DNA of 16,508 nt from Planctomycetota bacterium (GTDB lineage: Bacteria > Planctomycetota > Phycisphaerae > WQYP01), in the NCBI GenBank assembly GCA_021805585.1, contig JAJZEY010000383.1, forward strand, positions 1 through 16,508, given 5' to 3'. Position numbers and translations under genes: made by a program. Below, piece after piece: positions 1-8,937 of this stretch. Every line of letters begins with the position of its first letter. Position 1 is the stretch's first letter. The notes under the pieces were generated by a model. It worked only from the letters and a program-made list of their open reading frames with translations. It was not told the DNA's origin and ran no database searches.

Positions 1-98
1 AAGGGAGCCCATTGACTGGAGAGCCGGATGCGGGAAATCCGCCTGTCCGGTTCGGAGGGAGGGGAGACCGCAATAAAAGCGGTCTTCCCTACCCCTAT
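1..98 (+). ncRNA. Group II intron, 3' end (domains V and VI)
   Basis: Bases 21-53 match the group II intron domain V consensus: they start GAGCCGGA and end GTCCGGTTC, with the AGC catalytic triad at the 5' side, an upper GCGG/CCGC stem, a GAAA-containing loop and a two-base CT bulge on the 3' strand. Domain VI follows. Its stem pairs 57-71 with 79-94 around the loop 72-78 (GACCGC with GCGGTC, then GGGAGGGG-side bases with TTCCCT/CCC). A91 is left unpaired, seven bases before the predicted 3' end 'TAT' at 96-98, which is where the branch-point adenosine belongs. The rest of the ribozyme and any reverse transcriptase/maturase lie upstream, outside the window. The boundary at 98 comes from the branch-point distance and the AY 3' end, so it could be off by a base or two. 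The structure is seen directly; the intron's activity is unknown. Confidence 0.88.
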
Positions 99-313
99 CA
101 GTTTACGCCCGCAACCCCAAAGACTGGGGGGCGGGCGTCTCGCCCGCTTCGTCGTTGTCCAAGGGAGGGCATCACCTTCAGTGCTTTGCCATGCCTGCGG
201 ATAAGGGTTGACTGCCCGCCCCCACCTATGCCTTGCAATATTTTTCTTCCCGATAAAAACGGGCACACCCGGTAAGGAAGACCGCAGGCAATCGGCCGGA
301 AAATAAGATTGTG
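99..313. other. Intergenic region with GC-rich alternative hairpins
   Basis: No convincing gene is present between the intron end and the stop codon of the minus-strand gene at 314. The heptamer CGCCCGC occurs at 106-112 and 141-147, on either side of its complement GCGGGCG at 131-137. Two hairpins that exclude each other are therefore possible. The long one is 106-137, with an extra CCCC/GGGG helix at 115-118/126-129. The compact one is 131-147, with the loop TCT. Neither is followed by a T tract. The region also holds the weak minus-strand terminator described separately. Confidence 0.5.
253..272 (-). terminator. Weak candidate intrinsic terminator after the frameshifted gene
   Basis: On the minus strand a short CGGG-TGTG-CCCG hairpin (268-271 with 260-263) is followed directly by TTTTT (259-255), about 40 bases past the stop codon at 314. 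The stem has only four pairs. An alternative pairing, CCCG with CGGG across the T run, competes with it. It would be the natural end of the transcript from 2063, but it is weak. Confidence 0.35.
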
Positions 314-760
314 TCACTGGTCAAAATAACGGCGGATCAGGCGGCGGTATCCGGCGGGTAACGCCGTTTCCGTCTTGTTCAATATAATGGAAGGTCTTTT
401 GGCCCCTGACGCATGAACCGGCTTGCCGCCGCGCGGGGAAAGGTCAAGGGGTCGGTTGCTTAGTCCCGGAGATGGTTTGTCCAGTATCACTATTGAGTTG
501 CTATCCACGAGTGCGGCACTGGCACGATTGCCCGCGGCCGGCTTTTCCGCCGGGCCGCCGGTGGTGGCTTGAACCAATTCCTGGCTGCCGGAATCAGCGG
601 TGCGCGACCTTCCCGAATGTTCGGACGTATCAGCCAATGCGGTGCCCGCTTTACCGCCGCTATTCGCAATCGCCTTTTGCGCCCGCGGCGCGCTGGCGGC
701 CATGTGCCGGGTTACTTCCGCCAGCAGTTTTTTTTCCGCGGACAATTCGCGTGCCAGCAC
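314..760 (-). CDS. C-terminal part of frameshifted membrane-associated protein (unknown function)
   Basis: This reading frame continues the gene that starts at 2063, in the frame one base forward. Its open stretch begins just after a stop at 775-773. The first possible start is a GTG at 760 with no ribosome binding site, so independent translation is unlikely. It opens with an amphipathic helix (ARELSAEKKLLAEVTRHM). A long low-complexity linker rich in Ala, Ser, Gly and Pro follows, and it ends with ALPAGYRRLIRRYFDQ. A closing 'LPxxYRxLxxRYF' helix is, to my knowledge, typical of uncharacterised planctomycete membrane proteins near MoxR clusters. That ending argues that this frame is the genuine 3' end and that the C-terminus of the 660-2063 frame is spurious. 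No catalytic motif is visible. Confidence 0.6.
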   Translation of the reverse strand: MLARELSAEKKLLAEVTRHMAASAPRAQKAIANSGGKAGTALADTSEHSGRSRTADSGSQELVQATTGGPAEKPAAGNRASAALVDSNSIVILDKPSPGLSNRPLDLSPRGGKPVHASGAKRPSIILNKTETALPAGYRRLIRRYFDQ

Positions 761-2063
761 CCATTGCAGATTTCAAATCATGCAGACCGCTGGCACCCGC
801 GCGGCTGGAAAATCCGCGGGCGGCGGCCAAAATTCGATTTCGGCCGGCAGCGGCCAGCCCCGAATGATGCAATGCCTGAACCAGATCTGCGGACAACCGG
901 TCGGATCCGGTTTCATGCCATTTTGGAGACGATTCGGGACTTCCATTCGTGTTTTCCGTGGCGTGGTTGCCGCGATTTCCTGTGAAGGCCGCACCACCGA
1001 CCTTTCGGCCGACTTCTGACGCAAGCTTCTGATGGAGTGCCGCCTGAAATGCATTTAACGTCTTCTTCCAACTCTGCCTTCGATGGATATCCCGACGGAT
1101 TTCGGCCGCAGCTTGGGCCGGATGCCTGATCGCGCGCAGGCGGGAGCTTGCCACGGGGGTACCAGCCAACAACTGCTTTGCCAGCGACCGAGGCAGTGCG
1201 TGAATGATTCGCGAGTCAACACGCAGGTCCATGGATGAGATCGTTGGATTTCCGCCGTGCAGGGTTGCAACGCGGCCAGGGCCGCCAGCCATGGATTGGC
1301 GGTACGCTTGAAAACTGTCCGCCAGCAAAAGTCCGCCACCAACCGCCAAGGTGCCAAAGCCGACAATGGCGATTAAAACGGACAGTGATCGGGGTTGGTC
1401 CGCCGAACAGGAATTCAGTTCGGCGGCAACCCGGCACATATTTTGCCAGTGGCCCTGCACACGCCGCCAGATCAGGGAATAAAACGGATTCCCGGCGGTG
1501 GCACTTGAATCCGCTGTCATTTCCAGCCAAAGCGACAGACTCCCTTCCAGGCCGGCCTGCTGATCCACCAGCCAGGCGATGCGTTTTTGCGTCGGTAATT
1601 TGACCGACCAGATTCCCGCAATCAGACAGACGGCGATGGCATCAAACGCAATAAGGCCAAGCGGCCGCGCGCCGGCGAACAGGACGATTGCGGCCGCCGG
1701 CAAAACCGATAGCGGAATTCCCCACCGGGCGGCCGGCAACAGCCGCCATAATTCAGGCGGACCCGTTAAACCGTAATCGCGAATCGGCCCGGCCAGGTAG
1801 CGCGAATGAATAAAGGGTTGAACCGCGAGCGGCCAGGCAGCCGCCACCAGAAACGTCGCCAGCAAAGCGATGCCGTGGAGGAAACATGCCAGCCCGATCA
1901 ACACAAGAGCCTGAAGGCAGCCGATCGCGAAAAACACCAGAGCGGTTCGGACCGTGATCAGCGCGGATATACGCCGCCGGGTATGAGTCAATAACCGCAG
2001 CACATCCGCGGAATCAGGCGAATTAGCGGCGACAGGCATGGCTGTTGTAGACAATGCTGACAT
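660..2063 (-). CDS. N-terminal part of frameshifted three-TM protein, DUF4175-like
   Basis: The ATG at 2063 opens a 467-codon frame. Residues 35-76 form two membrane helices (LVFFAIGCLQALVLIGLACF and the following hydrophobic run). A hydrophobic pair follows around 115-155, then a cytosolic segment containing LVDQQAGLEGSLSLWLEM, then another helix around 225-250 (VLIAIVGFGTLAVGGGLLLA). This layout resembles the N-terminus of the DUF4175-like protein at 5377-8922, so distant paralogy is possible (inference). From about codon 430 the frame loses plausibility: it becomes Gly/Arg-rich and stops at 660, while the overlapping frame (314-760) has a convincing helix and family-like C-terminus. Joined, the product would be about 580 residues. 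There is no strong Shine-Dalgarno. It lies 180 bases past clpC, beyond the clpC terminator, so it is probably a separate unit. Function is unknown. Confidence 0.62.
   Translation of the reverse strand: MSALSTTAMPVAANSPDSADVLRLLTHTRRRISALITVRTALVFFAIGCLQALVLIGLACFLHGIALLATFLVAAAWPLAVQPFIHSRYLAGPIRDYGLTGPPELWRLLPAARWGIPLSVLPAAAIVLFAGARPLGLIAFDAIAVCLIAGIWSVKLPTQKRIAWLVDQQAGLEGSLSLWLEMTADSSATAGNPFYSLIWRRVQGHWQNMCRVAAELNSCSADQPRSLSVLIAIVGFGTLAVGGGLLLADSFQAYRQSMAGGPGRVATLHGGNPTISSMDLRVDSRIIHALPRSLAKQLLAGTPVASSRLRAIRHPAQAAAEIRRDIHRRQSWKKTLNAFQAALHQKLASEVGRKVGGAAFTGNRGNHATENTNGSPESSPKWHETGSDRLSADLVQALHHSGLAAAGRNRILAAARGFSSRAGASGLHDLKSAMGAGTRIVRGKKTAGGSNPAHGRQRAAGAKGDCE
728..776 (-). other. Frameshift interval, including an A8 tract
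   Basis: On the minus strand the upstream frame (codons starting 776 TTG, 773 AAA) must pass to the frame one base forward. A stop at 775-773 in that second frame means the switch cannot be earlier. Codon and helix quality favour a switch right after TTG: removing one A there gives an unbroken helix, L-N-LQWVLARELSAEKKLL. The alternative point is the run of eight A at 735-728, where an A7 version would also restore the frame as GKKLLAEV. A natural indel, a sequencing or assembly error, and transcriptional slippage on A8 are all compatible with what is seen. Confidence 0.65.
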
Positions 2064-2161
2064 GAAGGTATTTTATCAGATTTCAGTCGGCGGGTGTGAG
2101 GGTCCAACGTTTTATAATTGAATCGGTGTCACCGGTCGGCTCAATAACATATCGCGGCGTT

Positions 2162-2200
2162 AAAAAAAAACGGGGCAACCGGTCCATACCGGCCGCCCCG
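2162..2200 (-). terminator. Strong Rho-independent terminator of clpC
   Basis: On the minus strand 2200-2188 pairs with 2183-2171 over 13 consecutive positions (11 Watson-Crick and two G-U), closing a four-base loop at 2187-2184. A run of nine T at 2170-2162 follows immediately. It sits 43 bases after the clpC stop codon, so the gene at 2063 should not depend on the clpC transcript. Confidence 0.92.
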
Positions 2201-2242
2201 CTGGAGAAGCAATTTGTTTTGCCTGAAAGCATCGACTTATTT

Positions 2243-4756
<2,514 letters not shown>

Positions 4757-4762
4757 ACAATA

Positions 4763-4768
4763 CTCCTG
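4763..4768 (-). promoter_or_regulatory. Ribosome binding site of clpC
   Basis: CAGGAG on the minus strand lies six bases upstream of the ATG at 4756. It fixes that start instead of the upstream in-frame ATG at 4831, which would also lie inside the -35 box of the predicted promoter. Confidence 0.8.
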
Positions 4769-4805
4769 CAAGCCCTCGTAGGGCGGGATTTTCCTATCCC
4801 AAGGG

Positions 4806-4835
4806 ATTGTACGAAGGGAATGGTCAAACAATCAA
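4806..4835 (-). promoter_or_regulatory. Sigma70-type promoter of clpC
   Basis: The minus strand reads TTGATT (4835-4830), an 18-base spacer, then TACAAT (4811-4806). Transcription would start near 4799 and leave a leader of roughly 43 bases. That leader holds two small inverted repeats, GGGAT/ATCCC and CCCT/AGGG. I see no CIRCE (TTAGCACTC-N9-GAGTGCTAA) and no evident CtsR-type heptad repeat. Confidence 0.6.
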
Positions 4836-5376
4836 GCCCGGCCAATTCTCTGAGGTACAACCATCGGAGTATTATCGGCCAAAAGACGCGGTAAAGGTAA
4901 GGGCAAAAATGAATTTACCGCACTGCCGCCGACGTGTGAACAGGCGAATCCGCAACGGCCCGATCCGGCCGTGTCTGAAAAATGGCGTCCTTGCGGCAAA
5001 ACGGTACTTTGAACACTCTTTTGATTCATGCGCGGGGAAACCTGTTGCAAACCGTGTTCTTCGGCTTTGCGAACAGCATTTCCGGTTTGGGCAAATCGCC
5101 ATCATTGACAAAATCCGCAGGCCTTTCATCCTGACTAAGCTCGGATCACATTATGTCATTAAGATGCCACGATCGCTTGCTGAAAAACTCGCGGTGGCAA
5201 AATGCGCGACATTTCAATCGATGCGTGCGATTGTTTGACACGATACATAAATGGGTCGCGGAGGCCGACGGGCGCGGCAATTCGGGGGCGGGTTCACCCA
5301 CGCAAAAATGTGCCGCGAGCCAGGTCCCAATCTATCCGGTGCCGAGGTCTCCGATGCTGAATTGCTTCGGCGGTTT
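4836..5376. other. Long intergenic region without a supported gene
   Basis: The roughly 540 bases between the clpC promoter and the end of the DUF4175-like gene contain only open frames lacking recognisable domains or good ribosome binding sites. Structures visible are an imperfect inverted repeat at 5165-5199 (TGCCAC / GTGGCA arms with an inner CGC/GCG helix) and a + strand hairpin at 5351-5370 (CCGATGC / GCTTCGG with one mismatch) followed by TTTTT at 5374-5378. No clear minus-strand terminator for the moxR operon was found. No tRNA fold was recognised. Confidence 0.5.
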
Positions 5377-8300
5377 TTAATGCCCGCCCGCCTGGGCGGC
5401 CTGCATGGCCTTGATCATATTGATGACCTGCTGGCGAATTTGCCGCTGAATGTGGCCAAGCTGCTTGATCTGCTTTCCGACCGCCTGCTTATGGGCTGGA
5501 TCCGTCTTCTGCATGGAATGCAATTGAACCGTGGCGGTATTCACCTGATTCTGCACAATCCGCAGAAGCTTAAGCTGGGCGACCGGCGGAATCAGCGGTG
5601 GCTTGCCTCCTCCGCCGCCGCCGCCACCACCGCCACCGTGCTGATCGGCATGCATCTGTTCCTTCAACGCATTGATGATGTCCTTAAGTCCCATGATGGC
5701 GGCATTTTGTTCGGCAATCAGGTCGGCCGTGGCCTGCGCGGTGCCGAACGTCTGGCCGGCAAGTTTCATATTGCCCGCAATCCGTCGATTCATCCAGACA
5801 ATAACCGGCGCTTGATCCGCAAGTTTCACGCTCAGGCCGTTCAGCAGTTTAATCAGATGTTCCTGCACCTGACCATCCGCCTGCAGATGCAGCATATCCG
5901 GTCGCATGATCATGCCGCGGGCCTGTTTTCGCTGCCGAATGGCGACAGCACTGGATTGCAGCGCGGTCTGGAGTTTCAAAATATGCTGATATTCCCTTTT
6001 GATTCCGGCAAGCTGCTGAAGTTGCTTTTTATTTTGCGCGTTCTTCAGTGCTTTTTGCAATTCCTTAAGCGCATGTTGCAGGTCGGCTAAGGCGATAATC
6101 TGCCGCTGCACCGCCAGCGGCTGATGCGGATGAATCAGCCAGCCGGTGGCCTTCCCCATCATATCAGCCGCGCCATGCAGCCAGGCCGGTGCTTCACCGG
6201 TATGCACACTTCGGGCGGCTTTGTGCGCCACATTCAGCGTGTCAAGCTGCAGGCGGCTTTCATCATTCGCCAGCGGTGCCAGCGCTGCGGCGGACGCATC
6301 CGGAGCGGCATGGCCCGTATTTACTTCCGTCGCCCGTTGCCGTTTGATTAATTGTTTCACAAGTGCAATCAGAGCCTTGAGGCGGTTAATCCTGCTTTGC
6401 AGTGATCGGCCCTGTTCCTTTTGCAGAGCGGCCAGCATTTTTTTTAATCCCTTTTCCGCCTGCGCCTGGTTGCCCGCCCCGGCCTGCATCCGATTCTGGG
6501 CCACGTTGCGCCCGGCCAGCCGCATGGCGTCACTGATGGAGTATTTCCGCGCCAGTTGGGCGGCTTGGGCAAGCGCCTTGGACATGCCCGGGTTTTTAGC
6601 GGCGGTCTGCTGTGCGGCCTTATTGAGTTGCCGCGAAAGGTGATCCATTTTGTCGGCCAGATTGCGCTGTTGCGTCGCCAGCGCGGCGGCTTGCGCTTTA
6701 AGTTTCGCGGGCAACTGGTCCGGATTCCGGCCCAGGGTCTGTTTTGCAAGATTTTTCAGGTCCCGTTCCAATTTCTGCTGTTGATGCAGCAGATGCAGCG
6801 TTTTAGCCTCCAGCGATGCGAACTGACCCGCGGCACCCAGGCGGGCCAGCAGTTTTTGCATAACGGATATTGCATTCTGTTGATGGCCAAACGCCCGACC
6901 GGCATCGGCCTGGGCATGGCTGGCACCGGTGGCCTGTTCCGCGGCCTGGGCCGCTTTGACCAACCGTTCCGCCGCATGGGGCATGGTGCGGGTGCCAACG
7001 GGCTTCATAAGCGAAGCGGCCAGGGTGGCCAGCTTTCCCGGAGCTGAATCCGCGAGATTATTCCGTTTGGCAATACGCGCAATGCCCGCCAGTGTCCGCG
7101 CTATGGACGCGGCGCGCTGTGCCTCGGAGGCCTGCTTGCGGCCAAGGGTCGCCAACGCCTGCTGTTGGGCCGGCGTGGCTTTGCCCGCCGCGCCAATGGC
7201 CTGCTGGATGGATTTGGTCTGGGCGGCTGTGTCCTGTTGCCGCCTTAGAAGCATGGCCAAAGCCTTGCGAACCTGCCGCAGGTCGGAACGCAGTTCGCGT
7301 TGAATATCCGCGCGGCTGCGGATACTGATCAGCAAGCGCCTGGACCGCACCAGCGGATGCACCAGAATTTTGCCATCGGCCAGCCGCCGGGAATAATTGT
7401 CCCGTACCTGCGCGAAAATGCTGATGGCGTCTCCCGGTTTAAGCGCAAGGCCCGCAAGTTTCCATTGAAATTCCGCCACTCCGTTAACACTGCGCGTTGC
7501 CGCGTCATAACTGACTTTCCGCCATGCAAGCGGAAAGCGGAAAAGCGGCGCGGCCTTAGCCGGCGCATCGCCCCGACTTCCGGCCAGATACACGCCTTTA
7601 AGGCCCAGATCATCAGTCGCGCGTATTTGCAGGTGAATAATCGCATCCGGCGCGGCTTCCACCGAATGCCGCGGCCGCGTGATGCGGACCTGTGGCAAGG
7701 CGTCCGGAATAACCTGCATGTTCACCAGGCCGCCGCGGTGGTTTTGCATGGAATCCGCATCGGTCATAATCAGCCGCGCGTTAAATGACGTACCGGCAAT
7801 AAACGATAGCTCCCCGCGGTGTCGGCCAATATTTTTTCCCGCCGTATTTAACCCCGGCAGCGGCTTTCCGGTCAACGGATTAGCCAGAATAAACGAAGGC
7901 TTTGTCGCCAGCGGCTCGTCGCTGCGGAAAGTCAGAGTCACATGGGAACCGGCAATAGCCTGGGCACTGTGCGAAAACAGGTCAATGACCGTTGGCGGAA
8001 TGCCCGCCGCATACGCCGGCGGCGTGATAATCGCCTGCAGGCTCACGAAGGTCGGACGCGGCACGATCCGAATGGAAACCGGCGGTTCATTTGAATCATC
8101 TCCGGCGACGGCACGCAGCGTCAATTGACGGCCATGCGGAAGAATGACCGCTTCAAACAGATTGCCGTGCGACTTCCCCTGCCAGACCATCATGACCGCC
8201 GGCAACGGCCGGCCATTTTGCCGCAATTCCAGCCAGACACGCTGGTGCGCGGCAAAGCCTTTGGTCACTTTTGCGGCCACCGTCAGGGCGTCGCCCCGCG

Positions 8301-8922
8301 GCCAGATTTTCGGCGGACCGCCGTTTGACCAGTATAAGTGTACATGTGTTTTAAGCGGCCACGGATGGTGTCCCAGCGGATCGGTCCACCTGAGCAATGC
8401 CAAATGCGCCCCGGCCGGCACCGTGATGGCTATCAGAACAATGACCGTCAGTTCCGCCAGAGCGATGAGGCCCGCCTTCCAGACCGGTTTCCAGTTCAAC
8501 GCGCCGGCGAAATTTAACTTCCGTGTGCTGTTTTCGGCGGCCGCAATTGCCGCGCCGGCCATGGCGTTGCCCTGAAGTTCCCGCCGCTTAAGAAAATCCA
8601 CCGCGGAAAGAATTTCATCTTCAGTCATGGATGCGGAAATTTCCACCCGTGAAGCCAGCAGTGCATCCGGAATGGGCCGGCGAATACGCAGCAGTTGCCG
8701 CACGGCCAGGGCCACCACCGCCGCCGCGGCCAGCGGCAACAAAACCATCCGCAGTATTCCCGGAAAATGCAACAGGTAATCGGCGAAGGTCAGCAGCAGA
8801 ACCAGCCACAGACCCGCGGAAACAACCCGCCCCACCGCATGAAGGCCCAGCATCAGCCGCAGGCGGCGACGCAGTTGGGCAATCCGCTCAAGAAGGGGGG
8901 TCTGGTTCTGCAACATGGTCAT
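5377..8922 (-). CDS. DUF4175-like giant membrane and coiled-coil protein
   Basis: The product has 1181 residues and resembles the DUF4175-like proteins of planctomycete MoxR clusters; its biochemical role is unknown. Residues 33-80 hold two membrane helices (VVSAGLWLVLLLTFADYLL and the following Leu/Ala/Val run). A third helix lies around 150-172 (AGLIALAELTVIVLIAITV). Residues of about 180-550 look like extracytoplasmic beta-rich repeats. From about 555 to 1090 the chain is mostly helical and rich in Ala, Gln, Lys and Leu, with coiled-coil character. Eleven consecutive glycines (1096-1106) precede KPPLIPPVAQLKLLRIVQ, a conserved-looking C-terminal segment of this family. Fifteen bases separate it from the preceding gene's stop, so it is the last gene of the moxR operon. 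A second ATG two codons in (8916) is an alternative start. It may act as a membrane scaffold for the vWA proteins (inference). Confidence 0.82.
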   Translation of the reverse strand: MTMLQNQTPLLERIAQLRRRLRLMLGLHAVGRVVSAGLWLVLLLTFADYLLHFPGILRMVLLPLAAAAVVALAVRQLLRIRRPIPDALLASRVEISASMTEDEILSAVDFLKRRELQGNAMAGAAIAAAENSTRKLNFAGALNWKPVWKAGLIALAELTVIVLIAITVPAGAHLALLRWTDPLGHHPWPLKTHVHLYWSNGGPPKIWPRGDALTVAAKVTKGFAAHQRVWLELRQNGRPLPAVMMVWQGKSHGNLFEAVILPHGRQLTLRAVAGDDSNEPPVSIRIVPRPTFVSLQAIITPPAYAAGIPPTVIDLFSHSAQAIAGSHVTLTFRSDEPLATKPSFILANPLTGKPLPGLNTAGKNIGRHRGELSFIAGTSFNARLIMTDADSMQNHRGGLVNMQVIPDALPQVRITRPRHSVEAAPDAIIHLQIRATDDLGLKGVYLAGSRGDAPAKAAPLFRFPLAWRKVSYDAATRSVNGVAEFQWKLAGLALKPGDAISIFAQVRDNYSRRLADGKILVHPLVRSRRLLISIRSRADIQRELRSDLRQVRKALAMLLRRQQDTAAQTKSIQQAIGAAGKATPAQQQALATLGRKQASEAQRAASIARTLAGIARIAKRNNLADSAPGKLATLAASLMKPVGTRTMPHAAERLVKAAQAAEQATGASHAQADAGRAFGHQQNAISVMQKLLARLGAAGQFASLEAKTLHLLHQQQKLERDLKNLAKQTLGRNPDQLPAKLKAQAAALATQQRNLADKMDHLSRQLNKAAQQTAAKNPGMSKALAQAAQLARKYSISDAMRLAGRNVAQNRMQAGAGNQAQAEKGLKKMLAALQKEQGRSLQSRINRLKALIALVKQLIKRQRATEVNTGHAAPDASAAALAPLANDESRLQLDTLNVAHKAARSVHTGEAPAWLHGAADMMGKATGWLIHPHQPLAVQRQIIALADLQHALKELQKALKNAQNKKQLQQLAGIKREYQHILKLQTALQSSAVAIRQRKQARGMIMRPDMLHLQADGQVQEHLIKLLNGLSVKLADQAPVIVWMNRRIAGNMKLAGQTFGTAQATADLIAEQNAAIMGLKDIINALKEQMHADQHGGGGGGGGGGGKPPLIPPVAQLKLLRIVQNQVNTATVQLHSMQKTDPAHKQAVGKQIKQLGHIQRQIRQQVINMIKAMQAAQAGGH
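5605..5637 (-). repeat. Eleven-glycine codon tract (GGN repeat)
   Basis: Eleven glycine codons in a row, using GGC, GGA and GGT, lie between a His-rich segment and the conserved C-terminal helix of the DUF4175-like protein. The mixed codons suggest selection for a flexible linker rather than a freshly expanded pure trinucleotide repeat, although four GGC codons are adjacent (5614-5625). Confidence 0.9.
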
Positions 8923-8937
8923 GAAGCGTTTCCCGCG

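Noticed and set aside
773..775. A prfB-like programmed +1 frameshift at the TGA in GATTTGAAATC
   Set aside because: The TGA lies in the destination frame, not in the frame being translated, so the release-factor-type mechanism does not apply.
2064..2160. Promoter for the gene at 2063
   Set aside because: A TTGAGC and a TATAAA-like run are present on the minus strand but 21-22 bases apart, too far for a normal sigma70 promoter.
4757..4831. Upstream ATG at 4831 for clpC, adding 25 residues
   Set aside because: The extension is not part of the ClpC family N-terminus and overlaps the promoter elements; the ATG at 4756 has a good ribosome binding site.
4807..5238. 143-codon + strand open frame between clpC and the DUF4175-like gene
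   Set aside because: It starts inside the clpC promoter, has no ribosome binding site, and shows a Cys/Arg-rich composition with no domain or hydrophobic pattern.
5251..6090. 279-codon + strand open frame
   Set aside because: It runs antisense to the C-terminal coiled-coil region of the DUF4175-like gene, whose protein is clearly real; it is a shadow frame of GC-rich coding sequence.
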